A stretch of 64,000 bases of DNA, taken from Andeanibacterium sp036384795 (GTDB taxonomy: Bacteria; Pseudomonadota; Alphaproteobacteria; Sphingomonadales; Sphingomonadaceae). The stretch covers positions 1 through 64,000 of the forward strand of contig DASVLP010000054.1 in the NCBI GenBank assembly GCA_036384795.1. Reading direction: 5' to 3'. Numbering within the stretch: the first letter of the stretch is position 1; each line of letters opens with the position of its first letter. Both the position numbers and the translations under genes were made by a program. Under the pieces are notes generated by a model. That model worked only from the letters and a program-made list of their open reading frames with translations. It made no database searches and was not told the DNA's origin. Shown in pieces: positions 45,032 through 54,927 of the stretch.

Positions 45032-45445
45032 ATGAAGCTCGGCCCGCTCAACCATGTCGGCGTCGTGACCCCCTCGATCGAGGCGGCGGTGCAGTTCTGG
45101 CGCTCGACTATGGGCGCGGTGACGGTGCACGATCCGTTCGACATGCCCGAGCAGGGCGTGCGGGTGTGCTTCGTCGAGACACCCAACACCCAGATCGAGC
45201 TCCTCGAACCGCTCGGCGAGAACTCGCCGATCGCCAATTTCCTCGCCCGCAATCCGCAGGGCGGACAGCACCACCTCGCATTCGAGGTTGAGGACATCGA
45301 AACGGCTCGGCAGTATTTCGCCGAGGCCGGCAAGCGCATTCTCGGCCCGACCCGCATCGGCGCGCATGGAACGCCGGTGTTCTTCCTCCACCCGAAGGAC
45401 ATGGGCGGGGTGCTGACCGAGATCATGGAGTGGCCGAAGAAATGA
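45032..45445 (+). CDS. mce: Methylmalonyl-CoA epimerase
   Basis: Converts (S)- to (R)-methylmalonyl-CoA between propionyl-CoA carboxylase and the mutase; 137 residues. A VOC/glyoxalase fold is indicated by two beta-alpha-beta-beta-beta modules. Metal ligands are expected at His8 (PLNHVGVV), the His pair in GQHHLAFEVED and the Glu in LTEIMEW. ATG 45032 is preferred over the GTG two codons earlier. The ribosome binding site GAGGGG is the tail of the preceding palindromic repeat, an unusual dependence of a core gene on repeat DNA. Confidence 0.95.
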   Translation: MKLGPLNHVGVVTPSIEAAVQFWRSTMGAVTVHDPFDMPEQGVRVCFVETPNTQIELLEPLGENSPIANFLARNPQGGQHHLAFEVEDIETARQYFAEAGKRILGPTRIGAHGTPVFFLHPKDMGGVLTEIMEWPKK

Positions 45446-45453
45446 CCCATAAA

Positions 45454-45620
45454 CCTTCTCCCGTTGACGGGAGAAGGATACGCAGGCTTGCCAGCCTGCT
45501 GGCTAGCCGGAGTTGGATGAGGGTTGGCCTTTGCTCCGAGAAGGAAGGCAGCCCTCATCCAAGCTGCGCTAGTTCCTCCGGAACAAGCTTCGCTATCCTT
45601 CTCCCGTCAACAGGAGAAGG
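45454..45620. repeat. Palindromic repeat, family B copy 2
   Basis: Starts 8 nt after the mce stop. Terminal hairpins are CCTTCTCCC-GTTGAC-GGGAGAAGG and CCTTCTCCC-GTCAAC-AGGAGAAGG. The central stem TTGGATGAGGG...CCCTCATCCAA matches copy 1. The last bases (AGGAGAAGG) lie just before the next gene, so this copy too may provide a ribosome binding site, for a GTG at 45621. Confidence 0.88.
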
Positions 45621-45635
45621 GTGTATAGGCGGCCT

Positions 45636-46415
45636 ATGACCTATCAATACATCAAGTTCGGCATCGAACGCTGCGTCGCGATCATCTCGCTCAACCGGCC
45701 AGAGAAGCGCAATGCGCTGATCCCCGAGATGGCCGACGAGATCTGCGACGCGCTGGCCAACTGCAGCGGCGCGCGAGCGATCCTGCTCCGGGGAGAAGGG
45801 CAGTCGTTCTGCTCGGGCGCCGATATTTCCGACGTTTCCGAGCACCGCCTGTCGAGCGATGCGGCGTACGATTCGCTTTCGCAGCACTACAACCCGATGC
45901 TGCTGGCGATCGCGCGGCACGAGTTGCCGGTGGTCGCGCAAGTCCAGGGCGCGGTGGCCGGGATCGGGTGCAGCCTCGCGCTGGCGTGCGACTTCTGCCT
46001 CGCCGCGGAGGACGCCTATTTCAAGCTCGCATTCGTCAACATCGGCCTCGCGCCTGACGGCGGTGCGAGCTGGCACCTGCCGCGCCTGGTTGGCGGTGCG
46101 CGCGCAGCGCGGCTGATGATGCTGGGTGACGAGCTCTCGGCCAGCAGGGCGGCCGATTGGGGGCTGATCCATAGCTACGTTCCGAATGGCGCGCTGGTGC
46201 AGGAAGGCCGCGCGCTGGCCGAGCGGCTGGCGCACGGGCCGACCAGGGCGCTCGCCGCGATGAAGCGCAACCTCGCGGCCGCGTTCGATGCTTCGCTGGC
46301 CGAGGTGATGGAGAACGAAGCTTGCGAGCAGCGCAAGATCGCCCAGACCGACGATGCGCGGGAGGGAATCGAGGCATTCCTGCAGAAACGGGCGCCGCTG
46401 TTCCGGGGCGAGTAG
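45636..46415 (+). CDS. Enoyl-CoA hydratase/isomerase family protein
   Basis: A crotonase-fold protein of 259 residues. The oxyanion-hole segments are CSGADISDV and QVQGAVAGIGCSLALACDF. The active-site position in FVNIGLAPDGGASWHLPRLVG has an Asp-Gly where many hydratases carry Glu, which resembles PaaG-type isomerases; reaction and substrate are not certain. ATG 45636 gives the usual length; a GTG at 45621 directly after the repeat would add five residues. Lying between mce and the mutase, it may feed short acyl-CoAs into the propionyl-CoA pathway (inference). Confidence 0.88.
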   Translation: MTYQYIKFGIERCVAIISLNRPEKRNALIPEMADEICDALANCSGARAILLRGEGQSFCSGADISDVSEHRLSSDAAYDSLSQHYNPMLLAIARHELPVVAQVQGAVAGIGCSLALACDFCLAAEDAYFKLAFVNIGLAPDGGASWHLPRLVGGARAARLMMLGDELSASRAADWGLIHSYVPNGALVQEGRALAERLAHGPTRALAAMKRNLAAAFDASLAEVMENEACEQRKIAQTDDAREGIEAFLQKRAPLFRGE

Positions 46416-46419
46416 TTAC

Positions 46420-46530
46420 CTCTGTCCCTTCGCCCTGAGCTTGTCGGAAGCGAGGCTGGGCGTTGCCCAACGGGCGTTTTTCTTCGAAGACAAGAGCAGG
46501 GCTTCGACAGGCTCAGCCCGAACGGAAATT
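46420..46530. repeat. Dispersed palindromic repeat (family E)
   Basis: Starts 4 nt after the enoyl-CoA hydratase stop. It contains CCCTGAGCTTGTCGGAAG near the left and CTTCGACAGGCTCAGC near the right as imperfect inverted arms, with GGGCGTTGCCCAACGGGCG and GAAGAAAA-type short dyads between. The CTGAGCTTGTCGAAG / CTTCGACAGGCTCAG motif is a common dispersed repeat in sphingomonad genomes, as I recall. It ends just before the mutase ATG. Confidence 0.7.
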
Positions 46531-46537
46531 TGGATTG

Positions 46538-48774
<2,237 letters not shown>

Positions 48775-48778
<4 letters not shown>

Positions 48779-49785
48779 CTGAAATCCGTACCGACTGGAC
48801 CCGCGACGAAATCGCCGCGCTGTTCGAGCTGCCGTTCACCGAGCTGGTGTTCCGCGCGGCCGAAGTCCACCGCGCGCATCACGCCGCGAACGAAGTCCAG
48901 CTCTGCACGCTGCTTTCGATCAAGACCGGCGGGTGCCCCGAGGATTGCGGCTATTGCTCGCAGTCGGCCCATGCCGAGAGCGGAGTCGCGGCGACCAAGC
49001 TGATGGACGTGCGTGAAGTGCTGCAATCGGCGGCGCGCGCGAAGGACGCGGGCAGCCAGCGGTTCTGCATGGGCGCCGCGTGGCGCAACCCGAAAGACCG
49101 CGACATGCCGGCGATCGTCGAGATCGTGAAGGGCGTGCGCGCGATGGGGCTCGAGACTTGCATGACGCTGGGCATGTTGACGCCCCGCCAGGCCGAGCAG
49201 CTCGCCGAGGCAGGCCTCGACTATTACAACCACAACATCGACAGCGGCCCCGAATACTACGAGCGGATCGTCACCACCCGCACGATGGCCGACCGGCTCG
49301 ACACGCTGGAGAACGTGCGCGGCGCGGGGATCAACGTGTGCTCGGGCGGGATCGTCGGCATGGGCGAGACGCGCGCGGACCGGGTGGGCTTCATCCACAC
49401 GCTCGCGACGCTCGAGCGGCATCCGGAAAGCGTGCCGGTCAACGCGCTGGTGCCGGTCAAGGGCACAGTGCTGGGCGACATGCTGGCCGACACGCCGCTG
49501 GCCAAGATCGACGACATCGAGTTCGTGCGCTGCGTGGCGGCGGCGCGGATCACGATGCCGCTAAGCATGGTGCGCCTCTCCGCCGGCCGCGAGAGCATGA
49601 GCGAGGCGACCCAGGCGCTGTGCTTCCTCGCGGGGGCGAACTCGATCTTCACCGGGGATCGGCTGCTGACGGCGCCGAATGCGGGCGACGATGCGGATGC
49701 GGCGCTGTTTGCACGGCTGGGGCTGACGGCGTTGCAGGGCGAGGAGCCGATGCGGGCTTGTGCGAGGGTGGAGGCGGCGGAGTGA
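48775..49785 (+). CDS. bioB: Biotin synthase
   Basis: Radical SAM enzyme that inserts sulfur into dethiobiotin; 336 residues. The SAM-cluster cysteines are in GGCPEDCGYCSQS, and FCMGAAWRNPKDRD, YYNHNIDSGPEYY and NVCSGGIVGMGE are BioB signatures. It starts at ATG 48775, overlapping the mutase stop. The rest of the biotin operon (bioF, D, A) is not present. Its placement between the mutase and pccA makes sense because propionyl-CoA carboxylase needs biotin. The next gene starts at GTG overlapping the stop (GTGA). Confidence 0.97.
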
Positions 49786-50549
49786 GCCTTTCCTTCAGCT
49801 CTTTTTGTGAGAGCTTGGGCGTTCCGCTGCATAACATTTACTGGTCGTGGTGCGCTTGTTCGGAAGAACGTCGCACTGCGCTGTTCACGGTTTGGGAGGA
49901 TAGAATCCAAGACGGGGAATATGTGTTTACGACTGCAGCGCGTCCTGGTGAATCTCAGAATAAGCCAGGTCGAAAAGAGCTCATTTCGGTTCTGGATCGT
50001 GTCGTAAACGACGGCTACGGAACCTATGGCATTCAGTGCCGTGCCGTTGACATCAACGCAGTTCCTCGCAAGCGCCGGTCATTTATTGACGACCAACTTT
50101 TGGACATCCGTATTCGCCGCGAGGGCAGCAATTATATTGGACGGATCGTAGGACACATACCGCCGGATGTGATTGCCGCTAGAGCGACGAATGCAGCATG
50201 GGTCTCTAGCACTGCGATCAATGATTTAGCGGAAGACGAAGCGGCCAACCCAGATCCGGAATATAGACGCCGGATGTCGGGCAGTTATGTGCGCGACAAC
50301 AACGTTCGTGCCACTGTTTTGAAACGAGCGAAGGGGTCGTGCGAATACTGCAATAAACCGGGCTTCAAGAAATCTGATGGGAAGCCCTACCTAGAGACCC
50401 ACCATGTCATTGCGCTGAGCGAACAGGGTGTTGATCGTTCTGACAATGTCATCGCACTTTGTGCAAACGATCACCGCAGAGCGCACTTTGGAAACGATTG
50501 GAAGGAGTTGCAAGACCAGTTCTTGGAAATCCTGAGAGCAAAGGCCTAA
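49782..50549 (+). CDS. HNH endonuclease-domain protein inside the carboxylase operon
   Basis: A 255-residue protein with a C-terminal HNH nuclease motif: CEYCNKPGFK (zinc or structural Cys pair), LETHHVIALSEQG with the catalytic His, and DNVIALCANDHRRAHFG. The N-terminal 180 residues (WSWCACSEERRTALFTVWED onward) are not recognised and may be a target- or DNA-recognition domain. Composition is clearly lower in G+C than neighbours. It starts at GTG 49782 (GTGA with bioB) and ends TAATG with pccA, so it is threaded into the operon without a gap. Stand-alone HNH proteins of this sort are often linked to restriction or phage defence; the role here is unknown. Confidence 0.75.
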   Translation: MSLSFSSFCESLGVPLHNIYWSWCACSEERRTALFTVWEDRIQDGEYVFTTAARPGESQNKPGRKELISVLDRVVNDGYGTYGIQCRAVDINAVPRKRRSFIDDQLLDIRIRREGSNYIGRIVGHIPPDVIAARATNAAWVSSTAINDLAEDEAANPDPEYRRRMSGSYVRDNNVRATVLKRAKGSCEYCNKPGFKKSDGKPYLETHHVIALSEQGVDRSDNVIALCANDHRRAHFGNDWKELQDQFLEILRAKA

Positions 50550-52657
50550 TGTTCTCCAAAATCCTCATCGCCAATCGCGGGGAGATCGCGGCCCGCGTGA
50601 TCCGCACCGCGCGGCGGATGGGGATTGCGACGGTGGCGGTTTATTCCGATGCCGATGCGCGCTCGCCGCATGTCGCGATGGCCGACGAGGCGGTAAGGAT
50701 CGGGCCGGCGCCGGCGGCCGAAAGCTATCTCAACGCCGAGGCGATTGTCGCCGCGTGCAAGGCGAGCGGCGCCGAGGCGGTGCATCCGGGCTATGGGTTC
50801 CTGTCCGAGCGGGCGAGTTTCGTCGAGGCGCTCGAAGCGCAAGGGATCGCCTTCATCGGCCCGCCCGCCGGCGCGATCGCGGCGATGGGCGACAAGATCG
50901 CAAGCAAGAAGCTGGCGCGCGAGGCGGGGGTCAACGTCGTGCCCGGCTTCCTCGGCGAAATCGCGGATACCGAGCATGCGGTAAGCATCGCCGGCGAGAT
51001 CGGCTATCCGGTGATGATGAAGGCCAGCGCCGGCGGCGGGGGCAAGGGCATGCGCCTCGCGTGGTCCGAGGCGGACGTGCGCGAGGGCTTCGAGGCGGTC
51101 AAGCGCGAGGGGCTGAATTCGTTCGGCGACGACCGGGTGTTCATCGAGAAGTTCATCGAGAACCCGCGTCACATCGAGATCCAGGTGCTCGGCGACCGGC
51201 ACGGCAACATCGTCCACCTCAACGAGCGCGAATGCTCGATCCAGCGCCGGCACCAGAAAGTGGTCGAGGAAGCCCCATCGCCGTTCGTCACGCCGCAGAT
51301 GCGCGCGGCGATGGGCGCGCAGGCGGTCGCGCTGGCGAAGGCGGTGGGGTATTACAGCGCCGGCACGGTCGAACTGATCGTCTCTGGGGCCGATCCGACC
51401 GGCGAGAGATTCTACTTCCTCGAAATGAACACCCGCCTGCAGGTTGAGCACCCGGTGACCGAGGCGATCACCGGGCTGGACCTCGTTGAGCAGATGATCC
51501 GCATTGCGGCGGGCGAGAAGCTGGCGTTCGGCCAGGCGAACGTCGGCATCGACGGGTGGGCGATCGAGACCCGCGTCTACGCCGAAGACCCGTACCGCAA
51601 CTTTCTGCCGAGTATTGGAAGATTGGTGCGATACCAGCCGCCTCGCACGCCCTCTCCCCTTGCGGGAGAGGGAGGAGCCCCGTCAGGGGCGGAAGGAGAG
51701 GGGACCGCCGCGACAGCGGCGGCTGGCGCCGCCGACCCCTCTCCCAACCCTCTCCCGCAAGGGGAGAGGGCTAGTTTGCCCTACATCCGCCTCGACGATG
51801 GCGTCGCCGAGGGCGGCGAGGTTTCGATGTTCTACGATCCGATGATCGCCAAGCTGATCACCTGGGCCGAAACCCGCGAGGAAGCGGCCGACCTGCAAGT
51901 CCAGGCGCTCGACGCGTTCCGGATCGAGGGCGTGGGTCACAACATCGATTTCCTCTCCGCGCTGATGCAGCATCCGCGGTTCCGCTCGGGCGAGCTCGAC
52001 ACCGGGTTCATCGCCGATGAATGGCCCGAGGGCTTCCACGGCGCTCCGGCGAGCGACGAGCTGCTGCGCGCTCTGGCGGCGATCGCCGGCACCGTCGCGA
52101 CGCTCGAAGCCGACCGCGCGCGGCGGATTGCGGGGCAGCTCAACGGGCGGCCCGCGGCGCCCGGCGATTGGGAAGTGCGGCTCGAAGGGCGCGACTATGC
52201 GGTCAGCCTGGGCGAAGATGCCATCGCGGTGGATGGTGAGCCGGTCGACATCGCGTTCGAATACACTCCCGGCGACCGCATGCTGTTCACCGAATGGAAC
52301 GGCGAACCGCTCACCGTCCAGCTCGAGCCGGTGCGAATGGGCTACGTCCTCACCACCCGCGGCGCGAGCCATCGCGTGCGGGTGCTCAATGCGCGCTATG
52401 CGCATCTCGCGCGGCACATGATCGAGAAGGTGCCGCCGGACCTGTCGAAGTTCCTGGTGAGCCCGATGCCGGGTCTGCTCACCGCGCTGCACGTGGGCGA
52501 GGGCGAGCGGGTCGAGCCGGGCCAGCCGCTGGCGACGGTCGAGGCGATGAAGATGGAGAACATCCTGCGCGCGGCGAAGGCGGGGACGGTAAAGGCGCTC
52601 GCGGCCGCGCAAGGCGACAGCCTGGCGGTCGACCAGGTGATCCTGGAGCTGGAGTGA
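50549..52657 (+). CDS. pccA: Propionyl-CoA carboxylase alpha subunit with an in-frame palindromic insert
   Basis: Biotin carboxylase plus biotin carrier, 702 residues. ILIANRGEIAARVIRTARRMG opens the biotin carboxylase domain. The ATP-grasp glycine loop is MMKASAGGGGKGMRLAW, the catalytic region EMNTRLQVEHPVTEAITGLD. The C-terminal carrier has biotinyl lysine in VEAMKMENIL. Residues about 368-408, between LVRYQPPRT and LDDGVAEGGEV, come from a palindromic repeat (51650-51770). Homologues have a short loop there; without the insert the length is about 660, the family norm. The start overlaps the HNH stop (TAATG). Confidence 0.95.
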   Translation: MFSKILIANRGEIAARVIRTARRMGIATVAVYSDADARSPHVAMADEAVRIGPAPAAESYLNAEAIVAACKASGAEAVHPGYGFLSERASFVEALEAQGIAFIGPPAGAIAAMGDKIASKKLAREAGVNVVPGFLGEIADTEHAVSIAGEIGYPVMMKASAGGGGKGMRLAWSEADVREGFEAVKREGLNSFGDDRVFIEKFIENPRHIEIQVLGDRHGNIVHLNERECSIQRRHQKVVEEAPSPFVTPQMRAAMGAQAVALAKAVGYYSAGTVELIVSGADPTGERFYFLEMNTRLQVEHPVTEAITGLDLVEQMIRIAAGEKLAFGQANVGIDGWAIETRVYAEDPYRNFLPSIGRLVRYQPPRTPSPLAGEGGAPSGAEGEGTAATAAAGAADPSPNPLPQGERASLPYIRLDDGVAEGGEVSMFYDPMIAKLITWAETREEAADLQVQALDAFRIEGVGHNIDFLSALMQHPRFRSGELDTGFIADEWPEGFHGAPASDELLRALAAIAGTVATLEADRARRIAGQLNGRPAAPGDWEVRLEGRDYAVSLGEDAIAVDGEPVDIAFEYTPGDRMLFTEWNGEPLTVQLEPVRMGYVLTTRGASHRVRVLNARYAHLARHMIEKVPPDLSKFLVSPMPGLLTALHVGEGERVEPGQPLATVEAMKMENILRAAKAGTVKALAAAQGDSLAVDQVILELE
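51650..51770. repeat. Palindromic repeat inside pccA
   Basis: A 121-bp element with perfect inverted ends of 23 bp: the left end runs 51650-51672 and the right end 51748-51770; each folds on itself as CCCTCTCCC...GGGAGAGGG. Inside are GCCCCGTCAGGGGC and GCCGCCGCGA...GGCGGC-type arms. The pccA frame reads through it as Pro/Gly/Ala/Glu-rich sequence (PSPLAGEGGAPSGAEGEG and on to PSPNPLPQGERAS). There is no stop codon in that frame. Confidence 0.92.
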
Positions 52658-52660
52658 GGC

Positions 52661-54061
52661 TTACCCGGCTGCCTCTCCGCGCTCGTCGGCAAAGTATTGC
52701 GCCAGGAACAGCTTGAACACCACGAACGCCGCCAGCCCGATCACCGCGCCGGCCACGTGGACCAGCCAGAACTGCCCGATCGGCATCGTCGAGTACCACC
52801 CACCGACCTCGCCGACGATCTTGTTCGCGAGGAAGAACGCAAGGTAGTAGATCCCCACCGACGTCGCGACCATCCGCCGCGGGGCGATCTTGGAAACCAG
52901 CGCCAGGCTCACCGGCAGGATGTGGCCGAAGCCCAGATCGTTCAGGATGTGGAACATCACCGGCCAGAACAGGCCGATCTTGCCCGCGCCCTGGGTCAGC
53001 GCCGCGATATAGAGGCACAGCGCGCCGGCGATCGTGAACACGCTGCCGATGATCAGCTTGCCGAGCTCGTCGGGCTCCCACTTGCCGTTGTCGCTGCGCC
53101 ATTTCCAGAACCAGGCGATTCCGGCGAGCGTGACGAAGCTGACCGCGGAATCGAGCGTGATCAGCCAGGTCGTCGGGATGCGGAAGCCGCCGTAAGTCAT
53201 CTGGAAGTGCTGGTCGGCCCAGACCAGATAGGCGTTGCTCATCTCCTGGTTGGGCAGCAGCGAGACCGCGAGGGCCGGTACCAGGATGATCAGCGCGAAC
53301 AGCTTTGCGCCGTCGCCCTTTTCGAAGCGTCGCGCACGGAGGCCGTTTTCCGCGGCTGGCTGTGGCTTGCTGGGGGGGAGGTAAGGCGTGCCCTTCAAGT
53401 AGATCAGCAGGCCGACCACCATCACCACGCCCGCGCAGCCGAAGCCATAGTGCCAGCCGAGCTTCTCGCCCGCGGTGCCGGAGACCAGCGGCGCGGCGAT
53501 CACGCTGATCTGGATCGCGATGTAGAATATCTGGAATGCCATCGCCCGGCGCAGGTCGTTCCGCCCGTAGAGCTCGCCCACCTGGCTCGCGATGTTGCCC
53601 TTGAACAGGCCGACCCCGACGATCAGGCACACGAGCGCGAGCAGGAAAGCCGGCTGGATCGCCATCAGGAAGTGTCCGAGCGACATGATCAACCCGCCCG
53701 CGACCAGCGCCCCGCGCCGGCCGAGCCAGCGGTCGGCAAGCACCCCGCCCAGGATCGGGGTCAGGTAGACCAGCCCGGTGTAATCGCCGAAGATCGCCGA
53801 GGCGAGCACCTGGCCCTGCTTGCCGCCGTACCAGTGCTGTTGCAGCCAGCCGAGCCCGGCCACGCTGCCGAAATGCTCCGGCAACAGCAGATAATTGACC
53901 ATGTAGAGCGCGAGCAGCGTCTGCATCGAATAGTAGCTGAAGCGCTCGCAGCCCTCGACCAACGCAAGGAAGCCGAGACCTTTGGGATGCCCGAGGAAAG
54001 CGCGGTCGTGCGGGCTTTCGATCACCTCATCGATGTCGGGCGTGGCTTCGGCGATGGTCAT
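52661..54061 (-). CDS. POT/PTR-family peptide MFS transporter
   Basis: Proton-coupled di/tripeptide transporter of 466 residues with about 14 TM helices. The POT signature ExxERFxYY appears as VEGCERFSYYSM near residue 38. Helix 5 motif is GLFKGNIASQVGELY, and FQIFYIAIQISVIAAPLVSG the following helix. LLPNQEMSNAYLVWADQ resembles the helix 7 motif of bacterial members. It is convergent with pccA (3 nt between the stops) and transcribed divergently from nothing nearby; the secreted ClpP-like gene lies upstream on the same strand. Confidence 0.92.
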   Translation of the reverse strand: MTIAEATPDIDEVIESPHDRAFLGHPKGLGFLALVEGCERFSYYSMQTLLALYMVNYLLLPEHFGSVAGLGWLQQHWYGGKQGQVLASAIFGDYTGLVYLTPILGGVLADRWLGRRGALVAGGLIMSLGHFLMAIQPAFLLALVCLIVGVGLFKGNIASQVGELYGRNDLRRAMAFQIFYIAIQISVIAAPLVSGTAGEKLGWHYGFGCAGVVMVVGLLIYLKGTPYLPPSKPQPAAENGLRARRFEKGDGAKLFALIILVPALAVSLLPNQEMSNAYLVWADQHFQMTYGGFRIPTTWLITLDSAVSFVTLAGIAWFWKWRSDNGKWEPDELGKLIIGSVFTIAGALCLYIAALTQGAGKIGLFWPVMFHILNDLGFGHILPVSLALVSKIAPRRMVATSVGIYYLAFFLANKIVGEVGGWYSTMPIGQFWLVHVAGAVIGLAAFVVFKLFLAQYFADERGEAAG

Positions 54062-54128
54062 TGGGGCAGTGTTCCCAACTCGTTACGGATGCAACTGGCT
54101 AGCGTGGAGAGCGGGCAAGTCCAACTGC

Positions 54129-54926
54129 TCAATTGCACGAATCGGGCGTCGGCAGATCCGCGCCCATGAACATCGCCTCGCCGCCCAGCAGTTGCCGCTC
54201 GCGCGCGCGTTCGGCTTCGGTGGCCGGATACCAGAACGTGCCGATCGCCGGATGGCCGAGGCAGGCGCGGGCGAACTCGGGCGAGACGAGCAACATCGGG
54301 GCATCGTCCTCGCCTTGCACCGCGCGGTAGTAGGCGGCGAGGGCATACCATTGGGAGCCGACCGCGAAATCCGCGGCGAACTTGTCATGCACCGCGCGTT
54401 GCGCCTGAAGTTGCGCGACCGCGCTGCGCAGCACCGCGCCATCGTCCTCGTCTACGGGGATTCCTGCCTCGTCCAGCGCGGCGGCCGCCTGCTCGCGCTG
54501 CGTGGCCGGATCGGCAGGCGGCGCGCCGTGCAGCATGATCACCGAATCCGGCAGCACGTCGAGCCGGGTCCCGGCGGCCGCGATGTAGTTGCCGCACGAC
54601 GAGCCGCAGAAGCCGGCCACTTCGACGCTCATGTTGCGCGCCGCGACGATCCGCGCCGCGGCGATCGCGTCACTCACCGGACCGCCGAGCGACGTGATCG
54701 TCAGCGTCGTGGCCTTCGGATGTGCGTTGAGGCACGCGGTCAGCCGCGCGTCGGTCGGGCCGACATAAACCAGCCCGTTTTTAGCCGTATCGCACCGCGT
54801 GCCCGAGCGGACCGTCTGGCGCAACTCGGCGATGGCGGTTTCGCCGGCGCTGATCGGGCTTGCTGCTGGCGTCGCCGCGGGCAGGGCGGCAAGGGCGACG
54901 GCCACGATGGCGCCGCGCAAGCGCAA
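54129..54926 (-). CDS. Secreted ClpP/crotonase-fold protein
   Basis: A 265-residue exported protein. The signal peptide (MRLRGAIVAVALAALPAATPAA, cleavage near residue 22) supports the TTG start at 54926, two nt after the aroB stop. The core has VGPTDARLTACLNAHPKAT, LTITSLGGPVSDAIAAARIV and VAGFCGSSCGNYIAAAG, the layout of ClpP-like or SDH-type serine peptidase folds in which a Ser follows GxC. CGSSCGN would hold the nucleophile and paired Cys that could be disulfide-bonded in the periplasm. The C-terminal 120 residues are unassigned. Proteolytic activity is not proven by sequence. Confidence 0.6.
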   Translation of the reverse strand: MRLRGAIVAVALAALPAATPAASPISAGETAIAELRQTVRSGTRCDTAKNGLVYVGPTDARLTACLNAHPKATTLTITSLGGPVSDAIAAARIVAARNMSVEVAGFCGSSCGNYIAAAGTRLDVLPDSVIMLHGAPPADPATQREQAAAALDEAGIPVDEDDGAVLRSAVAQLQAQRAVHDKFAADFAVGSQWYALAAYYRAVQGEDDAPMLLVSPEFARACLGHPAIGTFWYPATEAERARERQLLGGEAMFMGADLPTPDSCN

Positions 54927-54927
54927 T

